A program made the position numbers and the translations under genes. This document shows positions 61,559 through 64,000 of a DNA stretch of 64,000 bases, in pieces (positions within the stretch are counted from its first letter, which is position 1; each line of letters begins with the position of its first letter). Below the pieces are notes generated by a model. The model saw nothing but the letters and a program-made list of their open reading frames with translations. It searched no databases and was not told the DNA's origin. Where the stretch lies: assembly GCA_964425595.1 (NCBI GenBank), contig CAYRMW010000002.1, positions 1 through 64,000 of the forward strand, given 5' to 3'. The DNA comes from Caccovicinus sp964425595. GTDB lineage: Bacteria; Bacillota; Clostridia; Lachnospirales; Lachnospiraceae.

Positions 61559-61628
61559 GTTAGCCGCAGCTAACCGTTCGGTAAAAAAACCGATGCCCCT
61601 ATTATACTGGGATACGCAGACGTGTCAA
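61559..61628 (-). promoter_or_regulatory. Promoter and metal-type operator of the iron importer operon
   Basis: On the minus strand, TTGACA (61628-61623) and TATAAT (61606-61601) are 16 bp apart. The 16-bp palindrome GTTAGCCGCAGCTAAC lies at 61559-61574, about +20 to +35. It shares half-sites and spacing with the operator at 5469-5484. A DtxR/IdeR-type repressor is the likely binder, by resemblance only. Confidence 0.75.
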
Positions 61629-61631
61629 TCC

Positions 61632-61659
61632 TTGACATTTCTTTTTTTTTTTGCTAAAC
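61632..61659 (+). promoter_or_regulatory. Promoter of the DEAD-box helicase, back to back with the iron operon promoter
   Basis: TTGACA (61632-61637) and TAAACT (61654-61659) are 16 bp apart, with TGC as an extended -10. Its -35 is only 3 bp from the -35 of the divergent iron promoter, so binding of RNA polymerase to the two is probably exclusive. Confidence 0.6.
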
Positions 61660-61681
61660 TTAACAGGCTGTTTTGGATGTA

Positions 61682-61725
61682 ACGAGGGGATGATAAGCCT
61701 TAAGCGGCTTTGTCTCCTCGTTTTT
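61682..61725 (+). terminator. Intrinsic terminator within the helicase leader
   Basis: ACGAGGGGA (61682-61690) pairs with TCTCCTCGT (61712-61720), with an inner AAGCC/GGCTT stem, and is followed by TTTTT. No plus-strand gene ends before it, so it probably acts as an attenuator in the leader of the helicase gene. Further hairpins (about 61737-61771 and 61782-61816) follow. Confidence 0.75.
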
Positions 61726-61845
61726 ATTACGAAGTATCCGGCAAGACACGCCGGTGACGCGTCTTGTCGGATTACGATGTACGGGCAGGATGGGTAGGCG
61801 GCGTGTCCTGCTGGCCGGAAGATTTAGAGATTAGGAAGGATTGAA

Positions 61846-63579
61846 GTGACAATGATGGAGACAGTTCGTTTTGAAGATTTACATTTATGTGAGGAGATTC
61901 TGCGGGCGGTAACGGATATGGGATTCGAGGCGGCATCCCCCATCCAGGCGCAGGCGATCCCGGCACAGCTGGAGGGACGGGATATGATCGGCCAGGCGCA
62001 GACGGGGACGGGCAAGACGGCCGCCTTCGGCATCCCGCTTCTGCAAAAAATTGACCCGGAAGATAAGAAGCTCCAGGCGATCGTTCTGCTGCCTACCAGG
62101 GAACTGGCGATCCAGGTGGCGGAGGAAATCCGCCGCCTGGCCAGGTTTATGCATGGAATCAAGGTACTGCCGGTGTACGGCGGGCAGGATATCGTGCGTC
62201 AGATCCGCTCGCTGAAAGACGGCGTCCAGGTCGTGATCGGTACGCCGGGCCGGGTCATGGATCATATGCGCAGAAAGACGATCCGGACGGACCATGTGCA
62301 CACGGCAGTGTTAGACGAAGCGGACGAGATGCTGAATATGGGCTTTTTGGAGGATATGGAGACGATCTTAAGCCAGCTGCCGCAAGAACGCCAGACGGTG
62401 ATGTTTTCCGCGACCATGCCGCCGGCGATCGCGGATATCGCCAGAAGGTTTCTCAAGGATCCGGTCATGGTGCGCGTGGTAAAAAAGGAGCTGACCGTGC
62501 CGAAGGTGACCCAGTATTACTATGAGGTCAAACCCAAGAACAAGGTGGAGGTGCTCTGCCGTCTTCTGGACCTGTATTCGCCCAAGCTTTCTGTGGTCTT
62601 TTGTAATACGAAAAAGGGCGTAGATGAACTGGTGCTGGCGCTCCAGGGCAGAGGCTATTTTGCCGAGGGCCTTCATGGCGACTTAAAGCAGGAGCAGAGG
62701 GACCGGGTGATGAATGGTTTCCGGAACGGCCGGACGGAGATTCTGGTGGCGACGGACGTGGCCGCCCGGGGAATCGACGTGGATGATGTGGAAGCGGTAT
62801 TCAATTATGATATTCCGCAGGATGATGAATATTATGTACACCGGATCGGCCGGACGGGAAGGGCCGGACGGGAAGGAAAGGCGTTCAGTCTGGTGGTAGG
62901 CAAGGAAGTCTACAAGCTGCGGGATATCCAGCGCTACTGCAAGACGAAGATCATTCCGCAGGCCATTCCCTCGCTGGATGACATCACGGATATCAAGGTG
63001 GAAAAGACCATGGATCAGGTCCGGGACATGCTGGAGAACAGCGACTTAAGGCAGATGGTGAACATCATCGAGCAGAAACTGATCGAGGAAGACTACACGG
63101 CCCTGGATATGGCGGCGGCCCTGTTGAAAATGAGTATGGGCGAGGATAATGAAGACATTATCGACAACTTCGAACCGGCCCGTTCTCTGGACGATCTCGA
63201 CCGCGGCGGCCGCGGCGGCCGCCGGTATGGCCGCGACGGAAACGGCCGGGACTTAAGAAGCGCCCGGAGCCGCAGAAGAGGAGCGACGGACCGCGCGGCC
63301 GTGGACTATGTGACGGGCGACGATATGGCCCGCCTGTTTGTCAATATCGGCCGCAGTCAGAATGTTAATCCGGGCGATATCCTCGGCGCGGTTGCCGGGG
63401 AGTCCGGGATCCCCGGGCGTGTGGTGGGAAGCATCGATATGTACGACGGCTATACCTTTGTAGAAGTTCCCCGAAGATATTCCGACCAGGTGCTGCAAGC
63501 CATGGAGAACGCCAAGATCAAAGGCAAGAAGGTGCGGGTCGAGCGGGCCGGAGGCCGGCGTTACCATACGGAGCGTTAA
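61846..63579 (+). CDS. DEAD-box ATP-dependent RNA helicase with DbpA-type RNA-binding domain
   Basis: Cytoplasmic RNA helicase for ribosome assembly and RNA turnover, often cold-induced. Motifs: Q motif (SPIQAQAIPAQ), AQTGTGKT, PTRELA, TPGR, DEAD, SAT and HRIGRTGRAG. After a linker rich in Gly and Arg (about 440-485), the C-terminal ~75 residues form a DbpA/CsdA-type RNA-binding fold (LFVNIGRSQNVNPGDILGAVAGESGI). Start is uncertain: GTG 61846 (AGGAAGGA 5 nt upstream) or ATG 61852. At 577 residues it is a DeaD/CshA-like protein. Confidence 0.94.
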   Translation: MTMMETVRFEDLHLCEEILRAVTDMGFEAASPIQAQAIPAQLEGRDMIGQAQTGTGKTAAFGIPLLQKIDPEDKKLQAIVLLPTRELAIQVAEEIRRLARFMHGIKVLPVYGGQDIVRQIRSLKDGVQVVIGTPGRVMDHMRRKTIRTDHVHTAVLDEADEMLNMGFLEDMETILSQLPQERQTVMFSATMPPAIADIARRFLKDPVMVRVVKKELTVPKVTQYYYEVKPKNKVEVLCRLLDLYSPKLSVVFCNTKKGVDELVLALQGRGYFAEGLHGDLKQEQRDRVMNGFRNGRTEILVATDVAARGIDVDDVEAVFNYDIPQDDEYYVHRIGRTGRAGREGKAFSLVVGKEVYKLRDIQRYCKTKIIPQAIPSLDDITDIKVEKTMDQVRDMLENSDLRQMVNIIEQKLIEEDYTALDMAAALLKMSMGEDNEDIIDNFEPARSLDDLDRGGRGGRRYGRDGNGRDLRSARSRRRGATDRAAVDYVTGDDMARLFVNIGRSQNVNPGDILGAVAGESGIPGRVVGSIDMYDGYTFVEVPRRYSDQVLQAMENAKIKGKKVRVERAGGRRYHTER

Positions 63580-63594
63580 GGAGGGAGAAGAGCG

Positions 63595-64000
63595 ATGATA
63601 CTGCAGGGCAGAAAGGTATGGATCGGCGGCCAGTTTATTCCGGCGCAGTTGGAGCTGGAGGGGGAGAAGATCCGGGCTGTCCGTGATTACGGGAAGACGC
63701 GCGCGGACGTGGACTACGGCGACTTTCGCGTCGTCCCCGGCTTTATTGACGTGCATACCCATGGCGCCTACGGCTTTGATACCAATGACGGAGAACCGGA
63801 AGGACTCAGAGAGTGGATGCGCAGGATCCCGGAGGAGGGGGTGACCGCTATCCTTCCCACCACGGTGACGCAGATGCCGGAGGTACTGACAAAGGCGGTG
63901 GCCAACGTGGCCCGGGTAGCGCGGGAAGGCTATAGGGGTGCGGAGATCCTGGGGATCCATTTTGAAGGGCCCTATCTGGACATGGACTATAAGGGGGCGC
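63595..64000 (+). CDS. nagA: N-acetylglucosamine-6-phosphate deacetylase, 5' part
   Basis: Removes acetate from GlcNAc-6-phosphate in amino-sugar and wall recycling. The gene runs off the window end; 135 codons are visible. PGFIDVHTHGAYGFDTNDG holds the first metal-binding His-x-His, and ILGIHFEGPYL the second conserved segment with the metal Glu. ATG 63595 has AAGGAGG upstream and starts 15 nt after the helicase gene, which suggests co-transcription. Confidence 0.92.
   Translation, partial: MILQGRKVWIGGQFIPAQLELEGEKIRAVRDYGKTRADVDYGDFRVVPGFIDVHTHGAYGFDTNDGEPEGLREWMRRIPEEGVTAILPTTVTQMPEVLTKAVANVARVAREGYRGAEILGIHFEGPYLDMDYKGA

Noticed and set aside
61682..61725. Terminator of an upstream plus-strand gene
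   Set aside because: The upstream gene is on the minus strand and divergent, so the hairpin can only belong to the helicase leader.

Overview
The window looks like a chromosomal segment of a moderately GC-rich anaerobic Clostridia, most likely a Lachnospiraceae member. The evidence is the gene repertoire: paired rubrerythrin and reverse rubrerythrin under a PerR-type regulator, a long-form LeuA, tagaturonate reductase, a divergent PRPP synthetase, DnaD/DnaI-type helicase-loading genes, many strong AGGAGG ribosome binding sites and several TTG/GTG starts. No rRNA, tRNA, CRISPR, transposase, integrase or phage gene was seen. A gap of exactly 100 N at 6694-6793, flanked by an identical 55-bp sequence on each side, marks the source as a draft scaffold. 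The gene it appears to break (glf) is intact once the overlap is collapsed.

Layout. 1-2026: leuA with promoter and terminator. 2098-5521 (minus): an SsuABC-like ABC importer operon led by a small protein that keeps the four H-cluster cysteine positions of [FeFe]-hydrogenases. 5717-12580 (plus): a surface-glycan cluster (UDP-galactopyranose mutase, four glycosyltransferases, a flippase). 12610-21345: an alpha-glucoside locus (LacI regulator, binding protein, two permeases, GH31 and GH13 glucosidases). 21450-24547: an undecaprenyl-phosphate transporter family protein, uxaB with paired operators, and a preQ1-riboswitch-controlled queT. 24698-28395: murC, a DnaA-box cluster, and the DnaD-like and helicase-loader genes. 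28551-33765: prs, a large unknown membrane-anchored protein, and murA. 33903-39172: SAM riboswitch, metK, exoA, a GlgX homologue that has lost its catalytic residues, and a domain-permuted XdhC protein. 39249-43542 (minus): luxS, a FAH-family hydrolase, rubrerythrin, reverse rubrerythrin, perR and a PHP phosphoesterase. 43820-51114 (plus): S1-domain protein, small alarmone synthetase, a membrane GDPD, dtd, an M18 aminopeptidase, a FKBP/trigger-factor-like lipoprotein and xpt. 51212-57483: a two-component system, an enolase-superfamily/binding-protein pair, and an orphan response regulator. 57501-61628 (minus): a siderophore/heme-type iron ABC importer. 61632-64000: a DEAD-box helicase with a structured, terminator-containing leader, and the 5' part of nagA.

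The most interesting signals are these. (1) The hydrogenase-like mini-protein is embedded in an ABC importer operon whose promoter carries the same GTTAG-N6-CTAAC operator architecture as the iron importer promoter 56 kb away, which suggests one metal-responsive regulator for both. (2) A DnaA-box cluster lies directly upstream of the helicase-loading genes. (3) The GlgX-like protein lacks all three GH13 catalytic residues. (4) The XdhC-family protein has its two domains in reversed order. (5) The DEAD-box helicase has an attenuator-like leader. Functions are read from motifs by eye; no database search was possible.
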